NCBI RefSeq assembly: GCF_003667545.1
Contig: NZ_RCUV01000006.1
Location: 186,001-250,000 of the forward strand
Origin: Mycetocola manganoxydans
GTDB lineage: Bacteria > Actinomycetota > Actinomycetes > Actinomycetales > Microbacteriaceae
DNA length: 64,000 nt
Direction of reading: 5' to 3'
The notes beneath the pieces were generated by a model. It was not told where the DNA came from. It saw only the letters and a program-made list of their open reading frames with translations, and did no database searches. Shown here piece after piece: positions 8,056-16,713 of this stretch; position 1 is the first letter of the stretch; each line of letters starts with the position of its first letter. The position numbers and the translations under genes are program-made.

Positions 8056-9327
8056 TTGTCATCAACATTCAACGCGCCTCTCTCCGAGGTCGACCCCGAG
8101 ATCGCCGCTGTCCTCGAACAGGAACTCGGTCGCCAGCGCGACTACCTCGAGATGATCGCGAGTGAGAACTTCGTTCCCGTCTCCGTCCTGCAGTCCCAGG
8201 GCAGCGTTCTCACCAACAAATACGCCGAGGGATACCCGGGTCGCCGGTATTACGGCGGCTGCGAGTACGTCGATATCGCCGAGTCGCTCGCAATCGAGCG
8301 GGCGAAGAGCCTGTTCGGCGCCGCGTACGCCAACGTTCAGCCGCACTCAGGTGCCACAGCCAACGCCGCCGTTCTCTCCGCGATCGCGACACCGGGAGAC
8401 ACCATCCTCGGCCTCGAACTCGCGCACGGTGGGCACCTCACCCACGGAATGAAGCTCAACTTCTCCGGCAAGCTCTACAACGCCGTCTCCTACGGCGTCG
8501 ACCCCGAGACCTTCCTCGTCGACATGAACGTCGTGCGCGAGAAGGCGCTCGAGCACAAGCCGCAGGTCATCATCGCCGGCTGGTCTGCGTACCCGCGCCA
8601 GCTCGACTTCGCCGCCTTCCGCGCCATCGCCGACGAGGTCGGCGCCAAGCTCTGGGTCGACATGGCGCACTTCGCCGGACTCGTCGCTGCCGGCCTCCAC
8701 CCGTCTCCCATCCCGTTCGCGGATGTCGTGTCGTCGACGGTGCACAAGACCCTCGCCGGACCGCGTTCAGGCATCATCCTCAGCCGCGACATGGAGCTCG
8801 CCAAGAAGCTCAATTCGAACGTGTTCCCCGGCCAGCAGGGCGGACCGCTCATGCACGTCATCGCCGCCAAGGCAACGGCGTTCCTGCTCGCGTCACAACC
8901 GGAGTTCAAGGACCGCCAGGAGCGCACCCTCCGTGGCGCCCACATCCTCGCCGAGCGGCTCACCGCTGACGACTCGCGGGCAGCAGGCGTCGATGTGCTC
9001 ACCGGCGGCACCGACGTGCACCTCGTGCTCGCCGACCTCCGCAACTCCGAGATCAACGGCCAGCAGGCCGAGGACGCCCTCCACGAGGTCGGCATCACCG
9101 TGAACCGCAACTCGGTTCCGTTCGACCCGCGCCCGCCGATGGTCACCTCAGGTCTCCGGATCGGTACGCCCGCGCTCGCGACCCGCGGATTCGACGACGT
9201 CGAGTTCACCGAGGTCGCGGACGTCATCGCCACCGCGCTCAAGCCGGGCGCGGACATTCCTGCGCTCCGCACGCGCGTGAAGGCCCTCACCGACCGGTTC
9301 CCGCTGTACCCCGGCCTCGCCCAGTGA
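8056..9327 (+). CDS. glyA: Serine hydroxymethyltransferase
   Basis: A 423-residue PLP enzyme that interconverts serine and glycine while charging tetrahydrofolate with a one-carbon unit. Seen: [10 protein letters not shown] near the N-terminus, [27 protein letters not shown], and the PLP-lysine segment [16 protein letters not shown]. The start is TTG 8056, with AAGGAG six bases upstream (8044-8049) and the usual SHMT N-terminus after it. An in-frame ATG at 7957 would lie inside the riboswitch and is rejected. It overlaps folD by four bases, so the two one-carbon enzymes are made together under ZTP control. Confidence 0.96.
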   Translation: MSSTFNAPLSEVDPEIAAVLEQELGRQRDYLEMIASENFVPVSVLQSQGSVLTNKYAEGYPGRRYYGGCEYVDIAESLAIERAKSLFGAAYANVQPHSGATANAAVLSAIATPGDTILGLELAHGGHLTHGMKLNFSGKLYNAVSYGVDPETFLVDMNVVREKALEHKPQVIIAGWSAYPRQLDFAAFRAIADEVGAKLWVDMAHFAGLVAAGLHPSPIPFADVVSSTVHKTLAGPRSGIILSRDMELAKKLNSNVFPGQQGGPLMHVIAAKATAFLLASQPEFKDRQERTLRGAHILAERLTADDSRAAGVDVLTGGTDVHLVLADLRNSEINGQQAEDALHEVGITVNRNSVPFDPRPPMVTSGLRIGTPALATRGFDDVEFTEVADVIATALKPGADIPALRTRVKALTDRFPLYPGLAQ

Positions 9328-10205
9328 CCGCACAGATCCTCGACGGCAAGGCTGTCGCATCCGTCATCAAGTCCGAGCTCACCGAGCGCGTCACAGCGCT
9401 TCGTGAGCGAGGTGTCGTCCCGGGGCTCGGAACGGTGCTCGTCGGCTCGGATCCCGGTTCGCAGTGGTACGTCGCCGGCAAGCACAGGGATTGCGCCGAG
9501 GTCGGCATCGAGTCGATTCGCCGTGACCTGCCCGAGTCGATCAGCCAGGAAGAGCTCGAAGCGGTCCTCGACGAACTCAACGCTGACCCGGCATGCACCG
9601 GGTACATCGTGCAGTTGCCGTTGCCCGCACACATCGACACGGATGCGATCCTCGAGCGGGTCGACCCGGAGAAGGACGCGGACGGTCTGCACCCGACGAA
9701 CCTCGGGCGACTCATCCTCAACGTCAACCGGCCGATTCACACGCCGTTGCCGTGCACCCCACGTGGCGCGATCGAACTGATGCAGCGCCACGGCATCGAG
9801 CTCAGCGGCAAGCATGTCGTCGTCGTCGGGCGGGGGGTCACGGTCGGCCGCGCGATCGGGCCGCTGCTCACCCGCCGCGAGTTCAACGCGACGGTGACGC
9901 TCACCCACACCGGAACCGTCGGACTCGACGACCTGCTCCGCAGCGCCGACGTGATCGTGGCAGCAGCGGGTGTTCCCGGAATCGTGAAAGCGTCCGCCGT
10001 AAAGCCGGGCGCTGTCGTGCTCGATGTCGGCGTCAGTCGGGAGACCGACCCGGAGACCGGCAAGAGCCGCGTCGTCGGTGACGTCGACCCCGCTGCTGCC
10101 GAGGTCGCCGGGTGGATCTCACCGAACCCCGGCGGAATCGGTCCGATGACGCGCGTGCAGCTGCTCACCAACGTGGTGGACACAGCCGAGCGACTGAACC
10201 CGTAA
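9324..10205 (+). CDS. folD: Bifunctional methylenetetrahydrofolate dehydrogenase/cyclohydrolase
   Basis: A 293-residue cytoplasmic enzyme that oxidises 5,10-methylene-THF to methenyl-THF and then hydrolyses it to 10-formyl-THF. Motifs: [55 protein letters not shown], the NADP-binding loop [17 protein letters not shown] and [14 protein letters not shown]. The start is GTG 9324, overlapping the glyA stop (GTGA). It uses the one-carbon unit produced by GlyA, and purine synthesis consumes its product, which explains shared control by the riboswitch. Confidence 0.96.
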   Translation: MTAQILDGKAVASVIKSELTERVTALRERGVVPGLGTVLVGSDPGSQWYVAGKHRDCAEVGIESIRRDLPESISQEELEAVLDELNADPACTGYIVQLPLPAHIDTDAILERVDPEKDADGLHPTNLGRLILNVNRPIHTPLPCTPRGAIELMQRHGIELSGKHVVVVGRGVTVGRAIGPLLTRREFNATVTLTHTGTVGLDDLLRSADVIVAAAGVPGIVKASAVKPGAVVLDVGVSRETDPETGKSRVVGDVDPAAAEVAGWISPNPGGIGPMTRVQLLTNVVDTAERLNP

Positions 10206-10294
10206 GCCGCGCCGAGAGTGCAGGAGTGGCGCCGACCCTCGCGTTTCTTCGGGCCGCTCCTCGCCTCTCGATGCCACACCCTGAGGCTCTCAGA

Positions 10295-10771
10295 ATGAAT
10301 CACCCCTCCGTCGACCGCGTCGTCTCCCAACTGCGTGCGGGCGGGATCGGCGGCGACGTGCGCTGGTTCGACGATGCGACTCCGACCGCCGCCCACGCCG
10401 CTGCAGCTCTCGGCGTCGACGTGGGCGCGATCGCCAACTCGCTGATCTTCACCCTCGACGGCGAGCCCGTCCTCGTGCTCACCTCCGGCTCGCACCGTGT
10501 CGACACCGCCTGGCTGGGCGAGCAACTCGGCGGCAGGCTGAAACGAGCGGATGCCGCAACGCTCCGGTCCGCGACGGGGCAGGTGATCGGCGGAGTCGCT
10601 CCCGTCGGGCATCCGGCGCCCGTTCGCACCTACGTCGACACCGCGCTCGCCGCGTACCCGGAAGTCTGGGCCGCCGCGGGGCATCCGCACACGGTGTTCC
10701 CCACGACGTTCGACGAACTCGTGCGCCTCACCGGAGGAACACCGACGGCGGTCGAGCCGCGCGACGAGTAG
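10295..10771 (+). CDS. YbaK/EbsC-type aminoacyl-tRNA deacylase
   Basis: A 158-residue protein of the YbaK/prolyl-tRNA editing superfamily, which hydrolyses mischarged tRNAs in trans. Seen: the N-terminal ADATPTAAHAA-like region, SLIFTLDGEPVLVLTSGSHRVD, the conserved ATGQVIGGVAPVGHP loop that forms the substrate pocket, and AAGHPHTVFPTTFDEL. ATG 10295 is chosen for GAGG eight bases upstream; an in-frame ATG at 10271 has no ribosome site. It follows folD by about 90 bases on the same strand. Actinobacterial YbaK-like proteins are often mono-domain like this one. The substrate tRNA is unknown. Confidence 0.87.
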   Translation: MNHPSVDRVVSQLRAGGIGGDVRWFDDATPTAAHAAAALGVDVGAIANSLIFTLDGEPVLVLTSGSHRVDTAWLGEQLGGRLKRADAATLRSATGQVIGGVAPVGHPAPVRTYVDTALAAYPEVWAAAGHPHTVFPTTFDELVRLTGGTPTAVEPRDE

Positions 10772-10777
10772 GGCGGC

Positions 10778-10854
10778 TCAACAGGTGCCGGCCCCGCTGA
10801 ACGGTCGGATCCGCCTGTCGAACGTCACACGCCGCCGATCGCGCCTGTTGAACG
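10778..10854. repeat. Small intergenic inverted/direct repeat between convergent genes
   Basis: The gap between the convergent YbaK and galK genes holds CAACAGGTGC (10779-10788) and its near inverse GCGCCTGTTG (10841-10850), a 9/10 match. Inside are two direct copies of GATC(G)CGCCTGT(C/T)GAACG, at 10808-10824 and 10837-10854. It may be a REP-like element or a remnant that also serves as a transcription stop. No uridine tract is seen. Confidence 0.4.
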
Positions 10855-10858
10855 GGCG

Positions 10859-12019
10859 TCAGTCGATGCGGGAGGCTCCGTCGGCGGCGGTCACCGTGAA
10901 CAGGTCGGGCGTCTCGAACCCGCGCTCAGCGAACGCCGCGAGGACGGCATCCGACACGGCGGCCTGGTCGGCGAGGCGGACGAGCGCGATGGCGGCGCCA
11001 CCGAAACCTCCGCCGGTCATCCGTGCACCGATCGCACCGGCGTCGAGCGCGGTGTCCACGGCGACGTCGAGCTCGGGCACCGAGATCTCGAAGTCGTCGC
11101 GCATCGACACGTGCGATGCGGTGAGCAGGCCACCGATGGCCTCAGGGCCCTCGAGCCGCAGGGTGCGCACGGTGTCGAGGACGCGCTGGTTTTCGGTGAG
11201 GATGTGACGGATGCGACGAAACGTCTCGTCATCGAGGACCTCGCGGGCACGTTCAAGATCATCCACGTCGAGGTCCCGCAGGGACTGCACACCCATCATC
11301 CGGGCCCCGCGCTCGCACGACGCGCGACGGTCGGCGTAGCCGCCGGTGGCGTGGGCGTGGGAGACGTGGGTGTTGATGATGAGGAGCACGAGCCCGGCCG
11401 CATCGAAGCCGAGCGGGATCACTTCGGCATCGAGGCTGCGGCAGTCGAGGAACACCGCTGCGTCCTTCTTGCCGAGGAGGGAAGCCGACTGGTCCATGAT
11501 GCCCGTCGGCGCACCGACCGCTTTGTTCTCGGCCAGCTGCCCGACGCGCGCAAGAGTCTCCCGGTCGAGACCGAGCTGCCACACCTCGGTGAGAGCAACG
11601 GAGACGGCGCACTCGATTGCCGCGGAGGATGACAGGCCGGCGCCGATCGGAACATCCGAGTCGATGTGCGCGTCGAAACCGGACGCCGCGGACAGATCCG
11701 CGCCGAATTCCCCGAGTGCCCACACGACGCCGAGAGGATACGCTGACCAGCCGGAGACGGCATCCGGGGTCACGTCGTCGAGGCTGATGCGGACGATGTC
11801 ATCGGTGTGCGCTGTCGTGATCTGGATCGTGCGGTCCTCGCGTGGCGCGAGAGCGACGACCGTCGACCGGTCGATCGCGAACGGAAAGACGAAACCGTCG
11901 TTGTAGTCCGTGTGCTCACCGATCAGGTTCACGCGGCCGGGCGCGCACCAGGCACCGGCTGGTTCACGCTGGAACCGCTCGCGAAACCCGGAACGGGCTG
12001 TGCTGCTCACGTCGCTCAT
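10859..12019 (-). CDS. galK: Galactokinase
   Basis: A 386-residue GHMP kinase that phosphorylates alpha-D-galactose at C1, the first committed step of the Leloir pathway. Seen: the galactokinase signature GRVNLIGEHTDYNDGFVFPFAI at about residues 28-49, the ATP-binding motif PIGAGLSSSAAIE near 122, and the C-terminal ARMTGGGFGGAAIAL. Its ATG overlaps the galT stop by four bases, so galT-galK form one unit transcribed from the promoter at 13179-13207. Full family length, nothing missing. Confidence 0.95.
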   Translation of the reverse strand: MSDVSSTARSGFRERFQREPAGAWCAPGRVNLIGEHTDYNDGFVFPFAIDRSTVVALAPREDRTIQITTAHTDDIVRISLDDVTPDAVSGWSAYPLGVVWALGEFGADLSAASGFDAHIDSDVPIGAGLSSSAAIECAVSVALTEVWQLGLDRETLARVGQLAENKAVGAPTGIMDQSASLLGKKDAAVFLDCRSLDAEVIPLGFDAAGLVLLIINTHVSHAHATGGYADRRASCERGARMMGVQSLRDLDVDDLERAREVLDDETFRRIRHILTENQRVLDTVRTLRLEGPEAIGGLLTASHVSMRDDFEISVPELDVAVDTALDAGAIGARMTGGGFGGAAIALVRLADQAAVSDAVLAAFAERGFETPDLFTVTAADGASRID

Positions 12020-13137
12020 ACGGGGTTCTCCTGATCGGCGCGGGCGATGGCCTCACGCACTCGTTCTGCGGTCTGCTCCGGTGGGATGTCGCCGATCCAC
12101 GCCCCCATCGCCGCTTCCGATCCGGCGAGGTACTTCAGTTTGTCTGCTGCGCGGCGCGGCGACGTCAGCTGCAGCATCAGGCGGATGTCGTCGCGACCGA
12201 TCGAGACCGGTGCCTGGTGCCAGGCGGCGATGTACGGTGTCGGCGCCTCATAGAGTGCGTCGACCCCGCGAAGCAATCGTAGATACAGGACCGAGAGCTC
12301 GTCACGCTCCTCGTCTGTCGTTCCGGCGAAGTCGGCCACGTGGCGGTGCGGAAGCAGGTGCACCTCGATCGGCCAGCGTGCAGCGAACGGCACGAAGGCC
12401 GTCCAGTGCTCACCCCGCAGAACGACACGTTCGCTGTTCTGTTCGCTCGCGAGAATGTCGGCGAAGAGTGTCGGTCCGTATCTCTCGATGGATGCCAGCA
12501 ACCGCTGGGTGCGCGGCGTCACGTACGGGTACGAATAGATCTGCCCGTGCGGATGATGCAGCGTCACGCCGATCTCCACGCCGCGGTTCTCGAACGGGAA
12601 CACCTGCTCGATGCCGGGCAGCGCGGAGAGGGCTTCGGTCCGCGACGCCCACGCTTCGATCACCGTGCGGGCGCGGGAGCGGCTGAGCGAGCCGAACGAG
12701 CCCTCGTGTTCGGGGCTGAAGCACACCACTTCGCACCGGCCGACGGAGGTACGGGTGCGGCCGAGGCCGATCCGGGTGAGGTCCTCGAGCCCGCGAGGAG
12801 CATTGTCGTCTTCGAGCAGCGGGCCGAAGGAGGGCGACCGGTTCTCGAATACGGCGACGTCGTAGTTGCTGGGAACCTCGGACGGGTTCGTCGGGCTCTG
12901 CGGTGCGAGAGGGTCGAGGTGCGCCGGCGGCAGAAAAGCACGGCTTTGGCGCGCTGCGGCGATCGAGATCCACTCGCCGGTGAGCGGGTCCTGGCGCATG
13001 GACGCTGTGGCCGGCCGGTCAGGGAGATCGCGGGAATCGGCGGACCGTTCGGGACCGAGGGTCGAGTCGGCGTCATCGAAGTAGATGATCTCACGGCCGT
13101 CGGCGAGCACGTCCGACTGGGAGGTGATGGAAGACAT
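12016..13137 (-). CDS. galT: Galactose-1-phosphate uridylyltransferase
   Basis: A 373-residue HIT-superfamily enzyme that swaps galactose-1-P with UDP-glucose. Seen: MRQDPLTGEWISIAAARQSRAF, the motif GVTLHHPHGQIYSYP containing the nucleophilic histidine of the HPH triad, and PIEVHLLPHRHVADFAG. ATG 13137 is chosen for the GGAAAGG upstream and because it follows the promoter at 13179-13207; a longer frame would begin upstream of that promoter, inside the divergent regulator. First gene of galTK. No UDP-galactose epimerase gene is present in the window. Confidence 0.94.
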   Translation of the reverse strand: MSSITSQSDVLADGREIIYFDDADSTLGPERSADSRDLPDRPATASMRQDPLTGEWISIAAARQSRAFLPPAHLDPLAPQSPTNPSEVPSNYDVAVFENRSPSFGPLLEDDNAPRGLEDLTRIGLGRTRTSVGRCEVVCFSPEHEGSFGSLSRSRARTVIEAWASRTEALSALPGIEQVFPFENRGVEIGVTLHHPHGQIYSYPYVTPRTQRLLASIERYGPTLFADILASEQNSERVVLRGEHWTAFVPFAARWPIEVHLLPHRHVADFAGTTDEERDELSVLYLRLLRGVDALYEAPTPYIAAWHQAPVSIGRDDIRLMLQLTSPRRAADKLKYLAGSEAAMGAWIGDIPPEQTAERVREAIARADQENPV

Positions 13138-13161
13138 GCGGGGCGCCTTTCCGGCAAAAGC

Positions 13162-13207
13162 TTTCGAATACGAAACCAATCCTAGATCCGGCTCGCGGCA
13201 TTGACAA
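13162..13207 (-). promoter_or_regulatory. galTK promoter with overlapping palindromic operator
   Basis: On the minus strand TTGTCA (13202-13207) and TAGGAT (13179-13184) are separated by exactly 17 bases, a good primary-sigma promoter with a start near 13172. A perfect palindrome TTTCG-AATA-CGAAA (13162-13175) covers that start point and is a likely operator for the divergent DeoR regulator. On the other side, TAAATGAAAG and TAAATGAAGA repeat in tandem (13209-13228), overlapping the regulator's own start. The promoter is read directly; the operator role is inferred. Confidence 0.7.
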
Positions 13208-13211
13208 CTAA

Positions 13212-14048
13212 ATGAAAGTAAATGAAGATGTGGCCATGGCTTTGTCGAAACGACCCGCGGGGGGAGAAGATGCGGTCCCCGCAATTCTCCGTCGGCAGCG
13301 GATGACCGAGTTCGTGACGCGGCGAGGCTTTGTCCGCGTCGCCGAACTCGCCGACGAATTCGCCGTCAGCGAGGTCACGGTCCGCAGTGACCTCGCCGCC
13401 CTCGACGACGACGGTCTCCTCCGCCGCGTCCACGGGGGTGGGATGCCACGCGGGGCGCGCGACCGGGAGTCCAGTTTTGAGGAATCGCTCGAGGCATCCG
13501 CCCCGGGCAAGAAAGCGATCGGCCGGCTGGCGGCGTCCCTGATCGCATCCGGCCAGAGCGTCCTGCTCGATGTGGGGACGACGACACTCGCCGTCGCGCA
13601 GGCGCTCAAGGAGCGCGCCGATCTCGATGATCTAGTCATCATCACCAACGGACTGCACATCGCCCTCGAACTCGAGTCCGAGATTCCCCGGTTCACCGTG
13701 ATCGTCACCGGCGGAGCGCTGCGGCCGTTGCAGCACTCGCTCGTGCAGCCGCTCGCGCGCGCGGTTCTCGAACAGGTGCACGCTGATGTCGCCATCCTGG
13801 GCTGCAACGGCGTCGACGTCGATGGCGGCGTGACGAACGTGAACCTTCCCGAAGCCGAAGTGAAGCAACTCATGGCGGCGGCGGCGGAGCGGGTGATCGT
13901 CGTCGCGGACGCGTCGAAGCTCGGCAGGGTCAGCCTCGGCACCATCGCCCCGCTTGATCGGGTCGACCTGCTCGTGACGAACGACGGTGCGGACCCGGCG
14001 CTGGTCGCCGACCTGGCGGCGGCCGGCGTCGAGGTCCTCACCGCGTGA
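13212..14048 (+). CDS. DeoR-family regulator of galactose genes
   Basis: A DeoR-type regulator of 278 residues from ATG 13212, or 270 from ATG 13236, which may be the real start; neither has a strong ribosome site. The N-terminal winged helix contains LADEFAVSEVTVRSDLAAL. The DeoRC sensor domain contains SVLLDVGTTTLAVAQAL, IITNGLHIALELE and VIVVADASKLG. It is divergent from galTK across a 75-base region with a palindromic site, so it probably represses galTK and perhaps itself. It is a paralogue of the DeoR gene at 1812-2600, not an adjacent duplicate. Confidence 0.88.
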   Translation: MKVNEDVAMALSKRPAGGEDAVPAILRRQRMTEFVTRRGFVRVAELADEFAVSEVTVRSDLAALDDDGLLRRVHGGGMPRGARDRESSFEESLEASAPGKKAIGRLAASLIASGQSVLLDVGTTTLAVAQALKERADLDDLVIITNGLHIALELESEIPRFTVIVTGGALRPLQHSLVQPLARAVLEQVHADVAILGCNGVDVDGGVTNVNLPEAEVKQLMAAAAERVIVVADASKLGRVSLGTIAPLDRVDLLVTNDGADPALVADLAAAGVEVLTA

Positions 14049-14051
14049 AGG

Positions 14052-14255
14052 TCACTCCAGCACGAAGGTGACCTCGAGGACGACGTGCCAGGCGGTGATT
14101 TTGCCGTCCTGCGCTTCGACCTTCTGATCCTTGACCCATGCGCCGGACACGTTCCGCAGGGTCTCGCTTGCGCGAGCGACCCCGATGCTGACGGCGTCGT
14201 CGAAACTGGTCTCCGAACGAGCGCTGATGGTGGTTACGCGGGCTACTGAACTCAT
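14052..14255 (-). CDS. Dodecin
   Basis: A 67-residue flavin-storage protein that forms a hollow dodecamer. Seen: the characteristic SIGVARASETLRNVSGAWVKDQKVE and the strand-rich end KITAWHVVLEVTFVLE, with the tryptophan that stacks on flavin in this family. Length is exactly that of typical dodecins. ATG 14255 has a very strong AAGGAGGAG ribosome site seven bases upstream. It is convergent with the DeoR gene, with three bases between the stops, and divergent from galM. Confidence 0.9.
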   Translation of the reverse strand: MSSVARVTTISARSETSFDDAVSIGVARASETLRNVSGAWVKDQKVEAQDGKITAWHVVLEVTFVLE

Positions 14256-14377
14256 GTTCTCCTCCTTGAGTGATCGAGTTGTGTCGATTCTGCTCGTGGA
14301 GGGCGCGTAACGATAGCCGTCGCTTGCGTCGGGTGAAAAGGCTACGCTCGGGAGGAAAACGTCTCGAGGAGCCCGAC

Positions 14378-15304
14378 ATGACCTTCGCCACCGGTGAGCA
14401 ATTCGACCTTCGACGGGAGACGTCGTCCGGCGGGACCGTCGAGGCAACGATCACGCAGGTGGCCGCAGGCATCCGTCGGTTGAGGGTGCATGGAGTCGAC
14501 ATCATGCCGCCGTACGACGAGAGCCGCCCGCGGCCACTCGGCAGCGGGATGATCCTCGTGCCCTGGCCGAACCGCGTCCGCGACGGGCGCTGGATGCTCG
14601 ACGGCAGCCAGCAGCAACTCGCCCTCACCGAGCCGGCGAAGAACAACGCCAGCCACGGTCTGCTGCGGTTCAGTCCGTACTCGGTCGGCGCCAGCACCGG
14701 CTCGACGCTGCGGCTCGAAGCGACGGTGTTTCCGCAGACCGGGTACCCCTTCCTTCTCGACACCGCCGTCACGTACCGGCTCGTCGATACGGGCATCGAG
14801 GTCACCCACACGATCACCAACGGGTCGGATGCCGCGGCGCCCGTCGCGATCGGCGCTCACCCTTTCTTCACCATCGGCGACGTCGCCCCCGAGGAGCTCA
14901 CGGTGCGGGTGAACGTCACGACCCGCTTCGAGTCCGACGATCGCTCACTGCCGATCGGGGAGGTCCCTGTCGATGGTCGCTACGATCTCCGCGGGGGAGT
15001 GAGGCTCGGCGACCTCGAGCTCGACACCGGGTTCGGTGGAGCGGTGATGCACGACGGGATCTCCGAGCATTCGATAGCGGCGCCGGACGGGCGACGTGTC
15101 ACCGTGTGGGGCGACGACAATTTTGCCTACTGGCAGGTCTTCACCACCGAGCTGTACCCTGGCCAGTCGAAAGCGGTGGCGATCGAACCGATGACGGCAC
15201 CGGCGGATGCTCTCAACTCGGGCACGGGCCTGCGGTGGCTCGCTCCCGGTGCGACCTGGGAGGCCAGCTGGGGCGTGCGCGCAGACGGTTTCACGCCGGC
15301 CTGA
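14378..15304 (+). CDS. galM: Aldose 1-epimerase
   Basis: A 308-residue mutarotase-fold protein that interconverts alpha and beta anomers of galactose and related sugars. Seen: LGSGMILVPWPNRVRDGRW, KNNASHGLLRF (the catalytic general-acid histidine region), PVAIGAHPFFTIG with the second conserved histidine, and a C-terminal glutamate in VAIEPMTAP. ATG 14378 is chosen for its GAGGAG site. It completes the galactose uptake steps before GalK, but is separated from galTK by the regulator and dodecin genes. It may be under its own promoter (TACGCT at 14342-14347). Confidence 0.9.
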   Translation: MTFATGEQFDLRRETSSGGTVEATITQVAAGIRRLRVHGVDIMPPYDESRPRPLGSGMILVPWPNRVRDGRWMLDGSQQQLALTEPAKNNASHGLLRFSPYSVGASTGSTLRLEATVFPQTGYPFLLDTAVTYRLVDTGIEVTHTITNGSDAAAPVAIGAHPFFTIGDVAPEELTVRVNVTTRFESDDRSLPIGEVPVDGRYDLRGGVRLGDLELDTGFGGAVMHDGISEHSIAAPDGRRVTVWGDDNFAYWQVFTTELYPGQSKAVAIEPMTAPADALNSGTGLRWLAPGATWEASWGVRADGFTPA

Positions 15305-15394
15305 GCCTCCAGCGGAGCGTGCTCGGTCGATAACGGCTGGATTGCGCGCGTCGGTTCGACCAGTACCGCCCGAGCAACGTCGACAGCGCCCGAT

Positions 15395-16549
15395 TCAGGC
15401 GGCGCCGAGCCGCCACAGCGACGTGACCTCGGCCGATCGCGCCGCGTGCAGCGGATCGGAGCGGTCAGCCGCCCGCGTGTGTGTCGGGCGGGTGTCCATC
15501 CGGGCGATCACCGTGAGGCCGGCGTCGTCGATGGCGTCGAGCAGGTCACCCCGCGACCGCAGCCCGAGTCGTTCGGCGATGTCGGAGATCACGAGCCAGC
15601 CCTCGCCGCCTGGCGTGAGGTGGTCGGCCAGGCCCGAGAGGAAGCCAGCGAGCATCCTCCCGTCCTCGTCGTAGACCGCATAGTCGGTCGAGACCTTCGG
15701 GGTGGCTGGGATCCACGGTGGATTGCAGACGATGAGATCGGCGCGGCCGTCGGGGAACAGGTCCGCCTTGATCATGGCAGCGGCGTCGGCGAACCCGAGC
15801 CGGTCGAGGTTCTCCCTGGCGCAGGCGAGAGCACGGGGGTCGAGATCCGTCGCGGTGATCGAGCGGATGCCCCGGCGGGCGAGAATCGCGGACAGCACGC
15901 CGGTACCGGTTCCGATGTCGAACGCGGTGACGGCATCCGCCGGAAGAGGGGTGGTGGCGACGAGGTCGAGGTACTCGCCGCGGACAGGAGCGAACACTCC
16001 GTAGTGCGGGTGGATGCGTGCCCCGAGGGCAGGGACGTCGACGCCGGTGGTCCGCCACTCCTCAGCGCCGAGAACGCCGAGCAGTTCACGCAGTGAGACG
16101 ACGGATGCGTCGGTGCTCACGCCCCAGGCATGGATTGTCGCCGAACGGATGTCGGGGGACCGGCGGAGGGGGATGGTGCCTTCCGCGTCGATCGGGACGA
16201 GAAGCATCCCGAGGATCGCCGCCCGCCTCAGTGCATCCTCGCGGGAGCGGGCGAAGGCTGCGCGCATGGTGTCGTTCCGGGGCGCGCGGGAACCGGTGAG
16301 TCGCCTGCCCATCGCGCCGAGCAGCTGTTTGGCGTTCTGGAAGTCGTCCGTCCAGAGAATCGCTGTTCCGGCGGAGGCCAGACGCAGCGCCACCGCGGCC
16401 GTCATGGTGTCGTCGCCGGGAACGACGCGGGTGGGCGCAGGCCAGCCGCTCTCGGAACGCCAGAGGGCGGAGCGGGGAGTCGAGTTCTCGATCCAGTCGA
16501 TGCGAGCGGGGGCTGGGGTCGGCTCCTGGGCGGGAGTCCTCTCGGACAT
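15395..16549 (-). CDS. SAM-dependent methyltransferase (small-MTase/RsmC-like fold)
   Basis: A 384-residue class I methyltransferase. The C-terminal half holds the SAM-binding motif AFDIGTGTGVLSAILARRG near residue 200, the acidic strand end ATDLDPRALA, and the N6/N5 methyltransferase motif VCNPPWIPA near 275. The N-terminal half (about 1-170) has no clear motif and resembles the inactive N-domain of RsmC/RlmG-type rRNA methyltransferases. A modified base or glutamine in RNA or protein is the likely target, from the NPPW motif. It is monocistronic and divergent from the mutagenesis cassette. Confidence 0.78.
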   Translation of the reverse strand: MSERTPAQEPTPAPARIDWIENSTPRSALWRSESGWPAPTRVVPGDDTMTAAVALRLASAGTAILWTDDFQNAKQLLGAMGRRLTGSRAPRNDTMRAAFARSREDALRRAAILGMLLVPIDAEGTIPLRRSPDIRSATIHAWGVSTDASVVSLRELLGVLGAEEWRTTGVDVPALGARIHPHYGVFAPVRGEYLDLVATTPLPADAVTAFDIGTGTGVLSAILARRGIRSITATDLDPRALACARENLDRLGFADAAAMIKADLFPDGRADLIVCNPPWIPATPKVSTDYAVYDEDGRMLAGFLSGLADHLTPGGEGWLVISDIAERLGLRSRGDLLDAIDDAGLTVIARMDTRPTHTRAADRSDPLHAARSAEVTSLWRLGAA

Positions 16550-16678
16550 GCGGCTGCTTTCAGGGCATCTCTGCCGGTTCGCGGTGGGGTTTTTCAGTAT
16601 CGCATGGGCGCGGCCGGATGCCGTTTCGGGAGCGGCGGGGAGCTCTTTTTCGCGACTCTCCCGGGGTGCTCAGCCCGA

Positions 16679-16708
16679 TTGACTTTATCGAACATGTGTT
16701 CGACTATT
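16679..16708 (+). promoter_or_regulatory. LexA/SOS box within the imuA'-imuB-dnaE2 promoter
   Basis: TCGAACATGTGTTCGA (16688-16703) is a perfect palindrome of the actinobacterial LexA form TCGAAC-N4-GTTCGA. It lies between a -35 TTGACT (16679-16684) and a weak -10 (GACTAT or ACTATT, about 16702-16708), so bound LexA would block RNA polymerase. The implied start point falls at or next to the ATG at 16714, so the mRNA is probably leaderless. Confidence 0.92.
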
Positions 16709-16713
16709 AACGC

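Noticed and set aside
12340-13185. 281-codon plus-strand frame opposite galT
   Set aside because: Antisense shadow caused by high GC content; galT has full family motifs.
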